A model generated the notes under the pieces. That model saw only the letters and a program-made list of their open reading frames with translations. It made no database searches and had not been told where the DNA came from. 64,000 bases of DNA from JBOHUC01 sp050733935 (GTDB lineage: Bacteria; Eisenbacteria; RBG-16-71-46; DASYSL01), in contig JBOHUC010000098.1 of the NCBI GenBank assembly GCA_050733935.1, forward strand, positions 39,253 to 103,252, in the 5' to 3' direction. Within the stretch, counting starts at the first letter, position 1, and each line of letters begins with the position of its first letter. Of the stretch, positions 50,303 through 59,721 are shown one piece after another. The translations under genes and the position numbers were made by a program.

Positions 50303-51235
50303 ATGTTTCAGATTCTGCACGACACTAAAATTCCGTTCATGAGCTACCGCCGGATCATGTACTTCGTCTCGGCGGCCGTCGTGCTCGTGACCGTCGCGTG
50401 GCTCGTGATCAATCGCGGTCCGCGCTACTCGGTCGACTTCACGGGCGGGACGCTGCTCCAGGTCCAGACGACCGGAGTGCTTCAGGCCGACGACGTGCGG
50501 GAGGCGCTCGAACACGCAGGATTCCAGGGCCTCGAGCTCCAGCAGGCCGGGCAGGGGGACGAGTGGATGATTCGCCTCCCGCAGCCCGCCGGGCAGGATA
50601 CGCTCGTGAGCCCGTATCCCAAGGTCCGCGCCGCGCTCCTCGAGCAGTTTCCAAACTCGAATCCGGAGCTCCGGCGTGAGGAAGCGGTCGGCCCGAGGGT
50701 CGGCGAGGAGCTTCGCAGCAAGGCGTTCTGGGCGATCCTGTTCTCGCTCGGCGGGATCCTTCTCTACGTCGGCATCCGCTACGAGTTCAAGTTCGCGCTC
50801 GGCGCCGTGGTCGCGCTGTTCCACGACATCTTTGCGGCCTTCGGCGTCATGCTGTTCCTGAACCGGGAGATCTCGCTCACAGTCATCGCCGCCCTGCTCA
50901 CTCTTGCGGGCTACTCGATCAACGACACGATCGTGGTCTTCGACCGCATCCGCGAACGTGGAAAGCAGCTCCACAAGCTGAGCCACGAGGAAATGATGAA
51001 CACCGCGATCAACGAGACGCTGTCGCGGACGGTCATCACTTCGATCACGGTGTTCCTCGCCACGCTCGCGCTCTACATTTTCGGCGGCGAGGTGATCAAC
51101 GACTTCGCCCTGTGCATCCTGGCGGGCGTCGTGTTCGGCACGTATTCGTCCATCTTCGTGGCGAGCGCGCTCGCGCTCGACATCTGGAACTGGCTGGATC
51201 GCAAGAAGGGCGTGAGCCGGGCCAAGGCGGCCTGA
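50303..51235 (+). CDS. secF: Protein translocase subunit SecF
   Basis: 310 aa from ATG 50303, with GGGAGGAG upstream. The first helix and signature RYSVDFTGGTLLQVQT, AVGPRVGEELRSKAFWAILF, RYEFKFALGAVVALFHDIF, the conserved AGYSINDTIVVFDRIRERG and the last three helices are intact. Forms SecDF with the preceding gene. It ends in ALALDIWNWLDRKKG, a standard SecF terminus. Confidence 0.95.
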   Translation: MFQILHDTKIPFMSYRRIMYFVSAAVVLVTVAWLVINRGPRYSVDFTGGTLLQVQTTGVLQADDVREALEHAGFQGLELQQAGQGDEWMIRLPQPAGQDTLVSPYPKVRAALLEQFPNSNPELRREEAVGPRVGEELRSKAFWAILFSLGGILLYVGIRYEFKFALGAVVALFHDIFAAFGVMLFLNREISLTVIAALLTLAGYSINDTIVVFDRIRERGKQLHKLSHEEMMNTAINETLSRTVITSITVFLATLALYIFGGEVINDFALCILAGVVFGTYSSIFVASALALDIWNWLDRKKGVSRAKAA

Positions 51236-51267
51236 GCTCGAGCAGACCGGGGAGAGAGGAGCAGCGG

Positions 51268-53244
51268 ATGAGAGGGAAGGGAAGCCGGCGTCGCGCGCGT
51301 GCGCTCGGCACACTGGGCGCGCTCGGGCTCGGGTTCGGTTTCGCGCTCGCGCTCGCGCTCGCGCTCGCGCTCGCGGGCTGCGGAAACCAGGACGGGAGCC
51401 TCACGGGCTACGCTCCCGAGGGCCTGGCCGGGCAGGCGTTCACGGTCGCCGACGTGGTCCTCGCGGACTTCAGTCCGACGACCACGCGCGTCACGCTGTA
51501 CGTGAACAACACCGGGCTCGCGACCGACTCCTATCACCTCGCGGCCAGCTCGGACCCGACGTTCACGGCGATCACGCTTCCTCCCGGTTGGTCCGTGACG
51601 TTCCTCGACTCCGCGTTCACTCCTGTCACCCAGACGGCCGCGATCGTCGACAGCGGAAACGCGGTCATTTATGCGGACGTCACGATCCCGATCTTCCATC
51701 CGGCCGGCCCCGTGCAGGTGTACTTCCAGGCGCTCTCCGTCCTGTCGACGACTGCGGACGTCCTCCACGCTTCGATCGACGTGGGCGTGACCTATGGCAG
51801 AACGACCGTCCACAGCCGGGACGGATCTGCCCTGCAGGGAACGCCGGAGCTCGCCGTGGACCTCACCGCCGGCGCGCCGCTTCCGGGAGGATCAGGCGCC
51901 GGTCCCGGTCCCGAGATCGATCCCGTGGTCACGGTCCCGGCGGACCTCGGACCCCGCGCGGCCGCGGCCGGCGTCGTATTTGACAGCTCGGGCGCGAACG
52001 GCATGCGCTTCTACTTCAACCCGGGCGATCAGGGATACCGTCCGGGTACCGACTACATCACGCGTCCCGCCGTCAACTTCTCGACCGGCTGGAGCTCGTA
52101 CGTGGGACTTCTCCAGGGGTTCGATTCGTTCGCCGGGAACTGGGTGGTCGGTCGCGGCGCGCGGGACGGCATCGAGTCTTCGGGCGCGGTGGTGTCGCGT
52201 GAAGCCTATGTGCCCGAGGCGACGCCGATCGAGCTCGCGAGCCGGTCGGAGGTCACGATCATCAGCCCCCGCGCACCGGAGGCGACGCCGGACGCGTTCC
52301 CGACCGTCTTCGCGCCGTTCACGCTCCAGTGGAGCGGCTTCCCGGGCGCCGCCGCCTACTTCGTCCAGGTCATCGGAGGAACGGGGCCGGTGGCCGTTGC
52401 GTACACAGGCGGCGCCCAGGGGGATCCCGGCGCGGTGTTCCTCGAGAACCAGGAGTTGCGCCGGAACGAGGTCTACTTCTGGGACGTGGTCGCCGTGGAC
52501 GTTCAGCACCGGGTGAACGGCTTCTCGTTCGATCGTGGGTCGTTCCTGTTCACCGTTCCGGTCGACGTGACGATCAACCAGCCGCTGCCAAACGGCGTCG
52601 GCGTCGACGTGGGTCCCGAAGCGACCCCCGTCGTCTCGAACACGACGACGCCGGGCTCGACGACGCGGTTCACGGTCTATGTGAACAACATCAGCTCGGC
52701 GGACGAGACATACGGGCTCGCGGCGAGCACCGATCCGGAGTTCGGGACGCTCGCCCTGCCTCCGGGCTGGGCGGTGGTGTTCCGGAACTCGGCCAATAAT
52801 CCCGTCACGAACACGGGCGAGGTTCTGTCCGAGGAGGAGGCTCTGATCTTCGCGGACGTCGTCGTTCCCGCGGGCGCGTCCGAGGGATCGACGAGCCTCT
52901 ACTTCCGCGCCCGTTCCTCCCGGCGCGACGATCTCGGGCGCAACGCCGAGGATCGGATCCACGCCGAGGTGAATGTGGGCTTTCCGGGACCGCTTGCGCG
53001 GAACTCGTGGGCGCCCGCTCTGGCGTCTTCGTCGGCGCTCAACCGGCGGCCGGCTGCGTTCCGCCTCCAGCCGCCCGGGCGCGGCGAGTTCGGTGTCGCG
53101 GGCTCTGCGGGCGGTGCGGGCCCCAGGGGCGGACGCACGATGATCGCGCGCCCCGAGCATTCGCTCGCTGCGCGCCTGGGGCTCCTCGAGCAGGCGGCCG
53201 CGCGCGCGAACGGCGTCCGGAGGGGGGGCGCTCGCACCGAGTAG
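51268..53244 (+). CDS. Large lipoprotein with repeated beta-sandwich domains
   Basis: 658 aa from ATG 51268 (GAGAGAGGA upstream). The signal peptide is built of a hexanucleotide repeat (FALALALALALAGC, lipid-acceptor Cys about residue 39). The mature part carries two related Ig-like domains: YVNNTGLATDSYHLAASSDPTFTAI with LPPGWSVTFLDS, and later YVNNISSADETYGLAASTDPEF with LPPGWAVVFRNS. Between them is a fibronectin-like segment (FTLQWSGFPGAAAYFVQVIG). The repeat pair is CARDB/NEW3-like, typical of exported proteins. Near the end is a basic region (RTMIARPEHSLAARLGLLEQ). Function unknown. Confidence 0.75.
   Translation: MRGKGSRRRARALGTLGALGLGFGFALALALALALAGCGNQDGSLTGYAPEGLAGQAFTVADVVLADFSPTTTRVTLYVNNTGLATDSYHLAASSDPTFTAITLPPGWSVTFLDSAFTPVTQTAAIVDSGNAVIYADVTIPIFHPAGPVQVYFQALSVLSTTADVLHASIDVGVTYGRTTVHSRDGSALQGTPELAVDLTAGAPLPGGSGAGPGPEIDPVVTVPADLGPRAAAAGVVFDSSGANGMRFYFNPGDQGYRPGTDYITRPAVNFSTGWSSYVGLLQGFDSFAGNWVVGRGARDGIESSGAVVSREAYVPEATPIELASRSEVTIISPRAPEATPDAFPTVFAPFTLQWSGFPGAAAYFVQVIGGTGPVAVAYTGGAQGDPGAVFLENQELRRNEVYFWDVVAVDVQHRVNGFSFDRGSFLFTVPVDVTINQPLPNGVGVDVGPEATPVVSNTTTPGSTTRFTVYVNNISSADETYGLAASTDPEFGTLALPPGWAVVFRNSANNPVTNTGEVLSEEEALIFADVVVPAGASEGSTSLYFRARSSRRDDLGRNAEDRIHAEVNVGFPGPLARNSWAPALASSSALNRRPAAFRLQPPGRGEFGVAGSAGGAGPRGGRTMIARPEHSLAARLGLLEQAAARANGVRRGGARTE
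51343..51375. repeat. Hexanucleotide GCGCTC repeat in a lipoprotein signal sequence
   Basis: GCGCTC occurs five times in succession (51343-51372) followed by GCG, coding for Ala-Leu units just before the lipobox. Six-base steps keep the reading frame, so slippage would lengthen or shorten the hydrophobic core without destroying the gene. Confidence 0.9.
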
Positions 53245-53254
53245 CAGGTTCTCC

Positions 53255-53292
53255 ACTTGCCCCGGGGCAAGTTGATCAACGGCGTTGATCAA
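53255..53292. repeat. Perfect 18-bp palindrome followed by a GTTGATCAA pair
   Basis: ACTTGCCCCGGGGCAAGT (53255-53272) is a perfect palindrome of the same family as at 14730 and 62603. Overlapping its right end is GTTGATCAAC (53271-53280), repeated after GGC as GTTGATCAA (53284-53292). It follows the lipoprotein stop by 11 bases and may end that transcript or regulate the next gene. Confidence 0.75.
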
Positions 53293-53379
53293 TGTCACGG
53301 CCCCGCAAAATCCCGCTTGTTCCCGCTCTCTCGCCCGCGACCGCGTGGATCGATTTGGCCGCACTGGCCTTCGTGCGGG

Positions 53380-53391
53380 TACACTCGGTCC
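53380..53391 (+). promoter_or_regulatory. -10 box TACACT with leaderless geometry before the DUF4159 gene
   Basis: TACACT (53380-53385) is six bases before ATG 53392. The -35 is unclear (TTGGCC at 53355, 19 bases upstream). Confidence 0.4.
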
Positions 53392-54087
53392 ATGACTCGC
53401 CGCGTTCTCCCGCTCGCGTTGGTCGCTCTGCCGGCCTTGCTCGGGACCCAGGCCCTCCCGATCCCGGACGCGTTCGCCGCTCCCGCCCGCTCGACGTTCT
53501 CGATCGCGCGCCTCAAGTACGGTGGCGGCGGCGACTGGTACGGCAATCAGAGCTCGCTCAAGAACCTGCTGGCCGCCCTGCGCGACCGGGCCGGAGTCCC
53601 GATCGCCGGCGACGAGGCTCCGGTCGTCACGCCGACCGACGAAGCGCTGTTCAACCACCCCATGATCTTCATGTCCGGGCACGGCAACGTGAAGTTCACG
53701 CCGGCCGAGGTCGAGCGCATGCGGCGCTATCTCACGGGGGGCGGGCTCCTCTGGTGTGACGACGACTTCGGGATCGACGAGTCGTTCCGCCGCGAGATGA
53801 AGCGCATCCTTCCCGACGCGGAGTTGGTCGAGCTGCCGTACTCGCACCCCGTGTTCCATCAGCTCTACGACTTTCCGCGCGGACTTCCCAAGATTCACGA
53901 GCACTCGGGCGGCGCGGCCCAGGCATTCGGCGTGTTCCACGACGGCCGGCTCGTCGTCTTCTATTCCTTCGACACGGATCTGGGCGACGGCCTCGAGGAC
54001 GAGGGCGTCCATCCCGACGCTCCGGAAAAGCGCGAGCAGGCGTTCCGGATGGCGACGAACATCGCGCTCTTCGCTCTCCGCCAGTAG
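53392..54087 (+). CDS. DUF4159 family secreted protein
   Basis: 231 aa from ATG 53392. Signal peptide (RRVLPLALVALPALLGTQALPIPDAFA). The body fits DUF4159 (a glutamine-amidotransferase-like fold): FSIARLKYGGGGDWYGNQSS, NHPMIFMSGHGNVKFTPAEV, YLTGGGLLWCDDDFGIDESFRREMKRI, and VFHDGRLVVFYSFDTDLGDG. No catalytic triad is known for the family. In other bacteria such genes sit beside DUF4175, MoxR and von Willebrand-A genes; here DUF4175 follows. A 21-base repeat starts directly at its stop. Confidence 0.85.
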   Translation: MTRRVLPLALVALPALLGTQALPIPDAFAAPARSTFSIARLKYGGGGDWYGNQSSLKNLLAALRDRAGVPIAGDEAPVVTPTDEALFNHPMIFMSGHGNVKFTPAEVERMRRYLTGGGLLWCDDDFGIDESFRREMKRILPDAELVELPYSHPVFHQLYDFPRGLPKIHEHSGGAAQAFGVFHDGRLVVFYSFDTDLGDGLEDEGVHPDAPEKREQAFRMATNIALFALRQ

Positions 54088-54170
54088 CCCGCGAGCTGCC
54101 GCGAACCGCCCGCGAACTGCCGCGAACCGCCCGCGAACTGCCGCGAACAGCCCCCGAACAGCCCGCAGCC
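54087..54170. repeat. 21-bp tandem repeat, four units
   Basis: Units GCCCGCGAACTGCCGCGAAC plus one base run from 54087 to 54170; the first has a GAGC variant and the last is degenerate. It begins at the last base of the DUF4159 stop codon and lies before DUF4175 in the intergenic space. The remaining 54171-54409 stretch shows no further feature. Confidence 0.85.
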
Positions 54171-54409
54171 GTCCGACAAGTTTTACGATCGCAGAGGCTT
54201 GGCAGCGACCGCCGGCCGAGGGTTCAGGGACAACCGGAACCGGGTTTCCTGCAACGGCCTGTCAGGCTCCGGCAAACTCCTGTCCGGCGCTGCTTTTCGG
54301 GGCGGAACCCTCCCGCGGGCCGGGAGTACACTTGAGGGCGAACCACCCGCTGCCGGGGCCCGCGAGGGCCCCTTTGCCGCTTACGGCAGATCGAACCCGG
54401 GGCTGCGCC

Positions 54410-57400
54410 ATGAGTGACGACCGAGCCTACTCGCACCTCACCGAGCGTTTGGATCAGGGCCGCCGCCGATTCCTCGCACAGCTCACCTGCGCGTCCCTGC
54501 TCCATTTCGTAGCCCTCTTCGCGTCGTTCGTCTTCGTCCTGCTCGTTCTCGGCATCGCGCTCGCGCGCATTCCGGAAGTGCCGCAGATTCTCGCCGCCCT
54601 CGCACTCGGCGGCGCCATCACGCTGTTCGGCCTGTGCGTCGTTCGTCCGCTCCTCGGAAGCCCGTCGCGCAAGCCGTTCGCGCTGCTCGCCGAGGACCGC
54701 TTCCCCGAGACACGCGCGCTGCTCGTCAACGCGCTCGAGCTCGTGCCGCAGGTCGCAAGCGCGAGCCCGCGGCGCTCCGCGGCGACGTCCAGCGATCTCG
54801 TGTCCGCACTCGCTGTCGAGGCGAGCCGGCGCGTGGACGGGCTCGATCTCGGAACGCTCGCACCGCCTGCGCTCACGCGCCCGGTCGGGCTCCTGCTCGC
54901 CGCGGCGACCCTGCTCTGGGGCGCGAGCTTCGCGATCTGGCCGGGCCCGTTCAAAGATTCGCTCGAGCGCCTGCTCCATCCGCGCGCGGCGGCGGCGACG
55001 CTCGTCCACATCACGGTCGAGCCGGGCGATGTGACGGTGCCGCCGGGAGCCACGCTCCACGTGCGCGCGGACGTGACCGGAACGAGCCGGAAGCCGACGC
55101 TCGTGTTCGCACGCGGCGCGAAGAACGAGCGCGTGACCATGGAGCGCGCGAACGACGGCGTGCGGTTCGAAGGCGCGGTGCGCGGCATCGCAGCCCCGGG
55201 CTCGTACTGGGTCGAAGCGGCCGGCGTGAAGAGCCCGCTCTATGCGGTGTCGCTCTCGGGCCAGGCGGGGATCGTCTCGTTCGACTTCACGTTCAAGTAT
55301 CCGGAGTACACGCGGCTCGCGGCCGAGACGCAATCGGCGACCTGCGGCGACGTCACGGCCCTGGTCGGAACGCGGGTGCAGGTGGTCGTGAACCTCGACC
55401 GCCACGCGACGGCCGCGAGCTGGAGGCTTCCCGGCCGCGACACAGCACCCCTCACCGCGCTCTCGCCCCGTCGTTACAGCGGCGAGCTCACGGTCGGCGC
55501 GGAAGGGACGTACGCGATCGAGATCGAGACCGAAGGCAAGGTGATCCGCGAGACCTATCGCATTCAGCCGGTCGCCGATCAGCCGCCGCTCCTCACCGTG
55601 ATCGAGCCGCAGGGCGACATGGACCTCCCGACCGGCCAGCGGATTCCGATCTGGGCCGCCGCGTCCGACGACTACGGGGTCACCGATCTGGCGCTCATCT
55701 ACCGCACCGAAGGCGCGCCCGCGAAGCGCGTGCCGGTCGCGCGCTGGCCCGATCAGCCGCGCGAAGCGAGCGCCGGGACCGACTGGGACGCGAGCGGGCT
55801 TGCGCTCGTGCCGGGACAGAGTGCGACGTTCCATCTCGAGCTGCGCGACAACGACGCGGTGCGCGGACCCAACATCACGGTGAGCCGCACGTTCACCGTG
55901 CGCTTCCCGCTCCTCTCCGAGCTCTACGACGAGCTCGAGGAGGAACGCAGCGCGTCGCAGGACGAGCTCGAGAAGACGGCGCGCGAAGCGAAGGAGCTCG
56001 CGAAGCAGGTCGAGGACCTCTCGAAGAGCCTCCAGAACGACGCGAAGCTCGCCTGGGAGAAGAAGGAGGCCGCACGCGAGCTGACCGAGCAGCAGAAGCA
56101 GCTCGCCGAGAAGCTCGCACAGGAGGCGAAGGACCTGGCCCAGCAGGCCGAGAAGGCGCGCGAGCACGGCGCGTTCAACGAGCAGCTCCTCTCGAAGATG
56201 CAGGAGCTGTCGAAAATCGTCTCCGAGATCAAAAACGAGGAGCTCAAGCGCTCGATGGAGGAGCTGTCGAAGCGACTCGAGCAGACCGATCCGCGGCAGC
56301 TCCAGGACCAGCTCAAGGACCTGGCGCGGGCGCAGAAGGAGATGCTCGAGGGTCTCGAGCGCTCGATCGAGCTCATGAAGAAAATCCGCCAGGAAGAGCA
56401 GATGCACGAGAGCGCGCAGCGCGCGAAAGAGCTCGCGGAGCAGCAGAAGAACCTGAACGACCAGATGGAGAACCGGCCGCCCGAGAACTCCCAGCGCGCG
56501 GACCAGATGGCCGCCGAGCAGCAGAAGCTCGAACAGAAGGCGAACGAGCTCAAGGAGCAGCTCGAGCAGCTCGCGAAGGAAATGTCCGAGCAGAATCAGA
56601 AGGAAGCGGCCGAACCGATGGAGCAGGGCGCGGAGAAGCTCGAGCAGGAAATCGAGCCGCAGATGCAGCAGAGCCAGGAGGGGATGAAGCAGTCGCCGAA
56701 CAACAAATCGGCGCAGTCGAAGGCGCAGAAGTCCGGACGCCAGGCGCAGAAGGGCCTCGAACAGCTGTCGCAACAGCTCGACCAGGCGGCGAACGAATCC
56801 TCGGGCGAGCAGAATGAGCAGGTCGCCGCGGCGATTCGCCGTTCGGCGCAGGACCTCGTGAACCTCTCGCAGGCGGGCGAAGAAGCGCTGCAGCAGCCGG
56901 GGGACGATCGCGACCGGGCCGCGCGCCAGGAGGATCTCAAGGAGGGCACGGAGCAGGTCACCGAAGACCTGATCGACGTCGGAAAGAACACGCCCTATCT
57001 CGGGCCGGCCGCGGTCAAGGAGCTCGGGCGCGCGATGAACGAATTCCAGCGCTCGCGCGACGCCTTCACGCAGGGGAACCAGGCCCAGGGCCGGCAGGCG
57101 GGCGAGCAGGCGGGAGCGGCGCTCGATCGTGCGGTGATCGCGCTGCGTGAGGCGGCGCAGGCGTGCCAGGCTCCGGGCTCGAAGCCCGGCGGGACGAACG
57201 GAAGCTCGCGCGAGAAGATGCAGGGCCTCGCCGGCCAGCAGGGTGAGCTCAATCAGGAGACGCAATCGCTCGCCGAGCGCCTCACGCGGCAGCAGCGGCT
57301 CATGGCGGGCGACCAGGCCACGCTCGATCGCCTCGCGGCCGAGCAGGAGGCGATCCGAAAAGGTCTCGAAGAGGCGACGCAGAATGCGAAGCCCGAGGAG

Positions 57401-57745
57401 GGCCTTCTCGGACGCATGGACCAGGCGAAAGAGGACATGAAGGAAGTCGAGAAGCTGCTCGAGCAGGGGCGCCTCGACGACCAGACGCTCGACCGCCAGC
57501 AGAAGATTCTCTCCCGCATGCTCGATGCGCAGCGGAGCTTGAACCGCCGCGACTTTGAGGAGCAGCGCGAGTCGCGCGCCGGCCAGCAAGTGGCCCGGCC
57601 TTCGCCCGCGGACCTGAGAGCCGATCTCCTCAACAAGGACGAGCGGCTGCGCTACGACCTTTTGCGCGCGCAGGCCGAGAAGTATCCGTCCGAGTACCGG
57701 GCGCTGGTCGAGGCCTACCTGAGGAAGCTCGGGGAGACCGAGTGA
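54410..57745 (+). CDS. DUF4175 family protein with long Gln/Glu/Lys-rich coiled coil
   Basis: 1111 aa. N-terminal membrane part with two helices (LHFVALFASFVFVLLVLGIAL and IPEVPQILAALALGGAITLFG) and a third near residue 170 (PVGLLLAAATLLWGASFAIW). Several Ig-like segments follow (VHITVEPGDVTVPPGATL, ISFDFTFKYPEYTRL near residue 290). From about residue 500 to the end it is almost all charged coiled coil (KQVEDLSKSLQNDAKLAWEK, QQKNLNDQMENRPPENSQRA and related runs) interrupted by KNTPYLGPAAVKELGRAMNEF, a DUF4175 signature. The C-terminus LLNKDERLRYDLLRAQAEKY is conserved. The family is uncharacterised; placement with DUF4159 and TPR genes suggests an envelope-associated complex. Confidence 0.85.
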   Translation: MSDDRAYSHLTERLDQGRRRFLAQLTCASLLHFVALFASFVFVLLVLGIALARIPEVPQILAALALGGAITLFGLCVVRPLLGSPSRKPFALLAEDRFPETRALLVNALELVPQVASASPRRSAATSSDLVSALAVEASRRVDGLDLGTLAPPALTRPVGLLLAAATLLWGASFAIWPGPFKDSLERLLHPRAAAATLVHITVEPGDVTVPPGATLHVRADVTGTSRKPTLVFARGAKNERVTMERANDGVRFEGAVRGIAAPGSYWVEAAGVKSPLYAVSLSGQAGIVSFDFTFKYPEYTRLAAETQSATCGDVTALVGTRVQVVVNLDRHATAASWRLPGRDTAPLTALSPRRYSGELTVGAEGTYAIEIETEGKVIRETYRIQPVADQPPLLTVIEPQGDMDLPTGQRIPIWAAASDDYGVTDLALIYRTEGAPAKRVPVARWPDQPREASAGTDWDASGLALVPGQSATFHLELRDNDAVRGPNITVSRTFTVRFPLLSELYDELEEERSASQDELEKTAREAKELAKQVEDLSKSLQNDAKLAWEKKEAARELTEQQKQLAEKLAQEAKDLAQQAEKAREHGAFNEQLLSKMQELSKIVSEIKNEELKRSMEELSKRLEQTDPRQLQDQLKDLARAQKEMLEGLERSIELMKKIRQEEQMHESAQRAKELAEQQKNLNDQMENRPPENSQRADQMAAEQQKLEQKANELKEQLEQLAKEMSEQNQKEAAEPMEQGAEKLEQEIEPQMQQSQEGMKQSPNNKSAQSKAQKSGRQAQKGLEQLSQQLDQAANESSGEQNEQVAAAIRRSAQDLVNLSQAGEEALQQPGDDRDRAARQEDLKEGTEQVTEDLIDVGKNTPYLGPAAVKELGRAMNEFQRSRDAFTQGNQAQGRQAGEQAGAALDRAVIALREAAQACQAPGSKPGGTNGSSREKMQGLAGQQGELNQETQSLAERLTRQQRLMAGDQATLDRLAAEQEAIRKGLEEATQNAKPEEGLLGRMDQAKEDMKEVEKLLEQGRLDDQTLDRQQKILSRMLDAQRSLNRRDFEEQRESRAGQQVARPSPADLRADLLNKDERLRYDLLRAQAEKYPSEYRALVEAYLRKLGETE

Positions 57746-59721
57746 GCGACCGGTCCACGTCGATCGAGCGGGCCGCGCTCGTCACTGCGCCGGCGATCGT
57801 TACGCAGGGCGCGCTCTTCGCGCTCGTCGTGCTCGTCGGTGTCGCCGGCGCTGTGGCCACGGCGTCGGCTCAGGCGCCCCAGGAACGGACCCGGATCGAG
57901 GTTCAACGCCCGCGCTCGATCCTGATCGGCGCGGCGAGTCGCTACGGCGACGACGAGCCGAGCCTCCTTCCTCTTGCCGACGAGCAGAAGGTCGAACGCG
58001 CGCGCGGTCTCGTGCGCCAGGGTTATCCCGAACAAGCCGAGAACCTGCTCGCGGACGTCGAGTCGCGCCATCCCGACGACCTCGACGTTCTCCTCGCGCG
58101 GGCAGAGCTCATCTCGCGCCAGACGCCGGGTGCACCGACGCTCCGCTTCCTCGAAGAGCGTGCGCGCCGCGCGCCGGTCGCGAAGGCGCTTCAGGAGCGG
58201 CCGTTCCGCGCGGGATTCTGGCTTCGCTACGAAGCCGAAGCGCTCGCGCTGGAGGATCGCACGAGCGACGCCGCAAACCGCGCGCTCCGCGCGTGGGAGC
58301 GGAGTCCCGATCAGGCCGCCTGGGCGCGCACGCGGCTCGAAGTCTGGAGCGGCGGGCGCGTCGAGACGCTGGCCAAGGAAGTGGGGAAGCTCGCCGACCG
58401 CCATCCGGAGCGCAGCGACCTGGCGCTCGAGGCTGCACGCTACGAGGCCATGATCGGAAAGACGCGCCAGTCGATCGCGCGGGTGAAGAAGCTCGAAGCG
58501 CGCACGCGCGGAAGTGGAAGCGGACGGGACGCGACGGCGGCGCTTCCGGAAGGCGAGAGGCCGGGCGCGCCCGATGCGCTCCTGTTCGGAGATCCTGCGG
58601 CCGAGGGGCTGCTCTCCGGCGGGCTCCTCTGGCAGCTTGCGCTTTCGCTGCGCGCACGTGCGGACGACGGCGGGCGGGCCGCCGATTCGGTGTTCGTCGA
58701 GCTCGCCCTCGGCGACTACGACCCGATGCTCAAGCGGAACGCGGTCCGCAATCTGTTCGAGGACCGAATCGCCGGACCGCGCGATCTCGTTCCCGACGTG
58801 CCCGTCTGGGTCGAGCCGCCGCGGGCGCTCGATCGCGCGCCGCAGGATCCGAACGCGGAAGCCGCGCGCCTGCTCGCGCTCGAGCGCGTCTGGCGCGATC
58901 TCCCGCGGACGCCCGAGAACGTGCGCCTCGGGCTCGAGCTGTCCGATCGATTCTCGCGCTTCGGCGACGAGGTCGGCGCGCGCCGGGTCGCGGAAGCCGC
59001 GGCCGATCGGGCCGCGAAGACTCCCGGGCTCGACGCGGATCCCGAGGTGCGTGGACGCCTGGCGCTCGAGAGCGCGGAAGTCGCGCTCGCCTCCGGAGAT
59101 CTGGACGGAGCGGTGCGTCACTACATCGATGCGGGACAGAGCGGCGCTTCGGACGCGGTGCGCGAGGAAGCCGCGTTCGGCGTGTGCGAGGTCCTGTTCT
59201 ACAAAGGCGAGTTCGATTCCGCGGCCGCGCTCTACGACATGTTCGCGCGCGCGTTTCCGGGAAGCCGCCACGGCAACGACGCTCTCGATCGCGTGTATTT
59301 GATCGAGGCCGGGGAAGGCGCGCCGGTTGCGGGCCTCTCCGAATTCTCGAAAGCGGTCATGCTCGAGAGCGCGGGCAAGCTCGACGCCGCCCTCTCGGCC
59401 GGGCGCGACGCGGTCGTGCGCGCGGGCGACGGTCCCGTCTGGTCGTACGCCGGGCTCCTGGTCGCGAACGTGCTTGGCCGCCAGGGCAAGAACGCCGAGG
59501 CCGCGAAGGAAGCGCTCGCGATCGCCGAAGGACGCCCCGACGATCGGCTCGCCCCGATGGCCCGGCGCCGGGCCGGCGACTTCCTGCACGCCGAAGGCAA
59601 CGACGCCGGCGCGCTCGCGCAGTACGAGGAGCTCCTCGTGCGCTATCCGCGCTCGTGGCTCGCTCCGGAGACGCGGCGGCTCGTTCAATCGCTGCGCGCA
59701 CGCGCGGGGAGCACGCAATGA
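57742..59721 (+). CDS. Secreted TPR-repeat protein
   Basis: 659 aa from GTG 57742, overlapping the DUF4175 stop. A signal peptide or anchor (GALFALVVLVGVAGAVATASA) is followed by about 600 residues of alternating helices. TPR-like signatures include ARGLVRQGYPEQAENLLADV, VELALGDYDPMLKRNA, ALESAEVALASGDLDGAVRHYI, VCEVLFYKGEFDSAAALYDMF, and LVANVLGRQGKNAEAAKEAL, typical of outer-membrane lipoprotein assembly or Bam/BatD-like scaffolds. It probably holds the DUF4175 and DUF4159 proteins in one assembly. It overlaps the next gene by 4 bases. Confidence 0.8.
   Translation: MSDRSTSIERAALVTAPAIVTQGALFALVVLVGVAGAVATASAQAPQERTRIEVQRPRSILIGAASRYGDDEPSLLPLADEQKVERARGLVRQGYPEQAENLLADVESRHPDDLDVLLARAELISRQTPGAPTLRFLEERARRAPVAKALQERPFRAGFWLRYEAEALALEDRTSDAANRALRAWERSPDQAAWARTRLEVWSGGRVETLAKEVGKLADRHPERSDLALEAARYEAMIGKTRQSIARVKKLEARTRGSGSGRDATAALPEGERPGAPDALLFGDPAAEGLLSGGLLWQLALSLRARADDGGRAADSVFVELALGDYDPMLKRNAVRNLFEDRIAGPRDLVPDVPVWVEPPRALDRAPQDPNAEAARLLALERVWRDLPRTPENVRLGLELSDRFSRFGDEVGARRVAEAAADRAAKTPGLDADPEVRGRLALESAEVALASGDLDGAVRHYIDAGQSGASDAVREEAAFGVCEVLFYKGEFDSAAALYDMFARAFPGSRHGNDALDRVYLIEAGEGAPVAGLSEFSKAVMLESAGKLDAALSAGRDAVVRAGDGPVWSYAGLLVANVLGRQGKNAEAAKEALAIAEGRPDDRLAPMARRRAGDFLHAEGNDAGALAQYEELLVRYPRSWLAPETRRLVQSLRARAGSTQ

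Noticed and set aside
54224..57589. 1121-codon minus-strand frame opposite DUF4175
   Set aside because: Leu/Arg-rich antisense of a coiled-coil gene; the sense strand has a DUF4175 signature and an overlap with the next gene.
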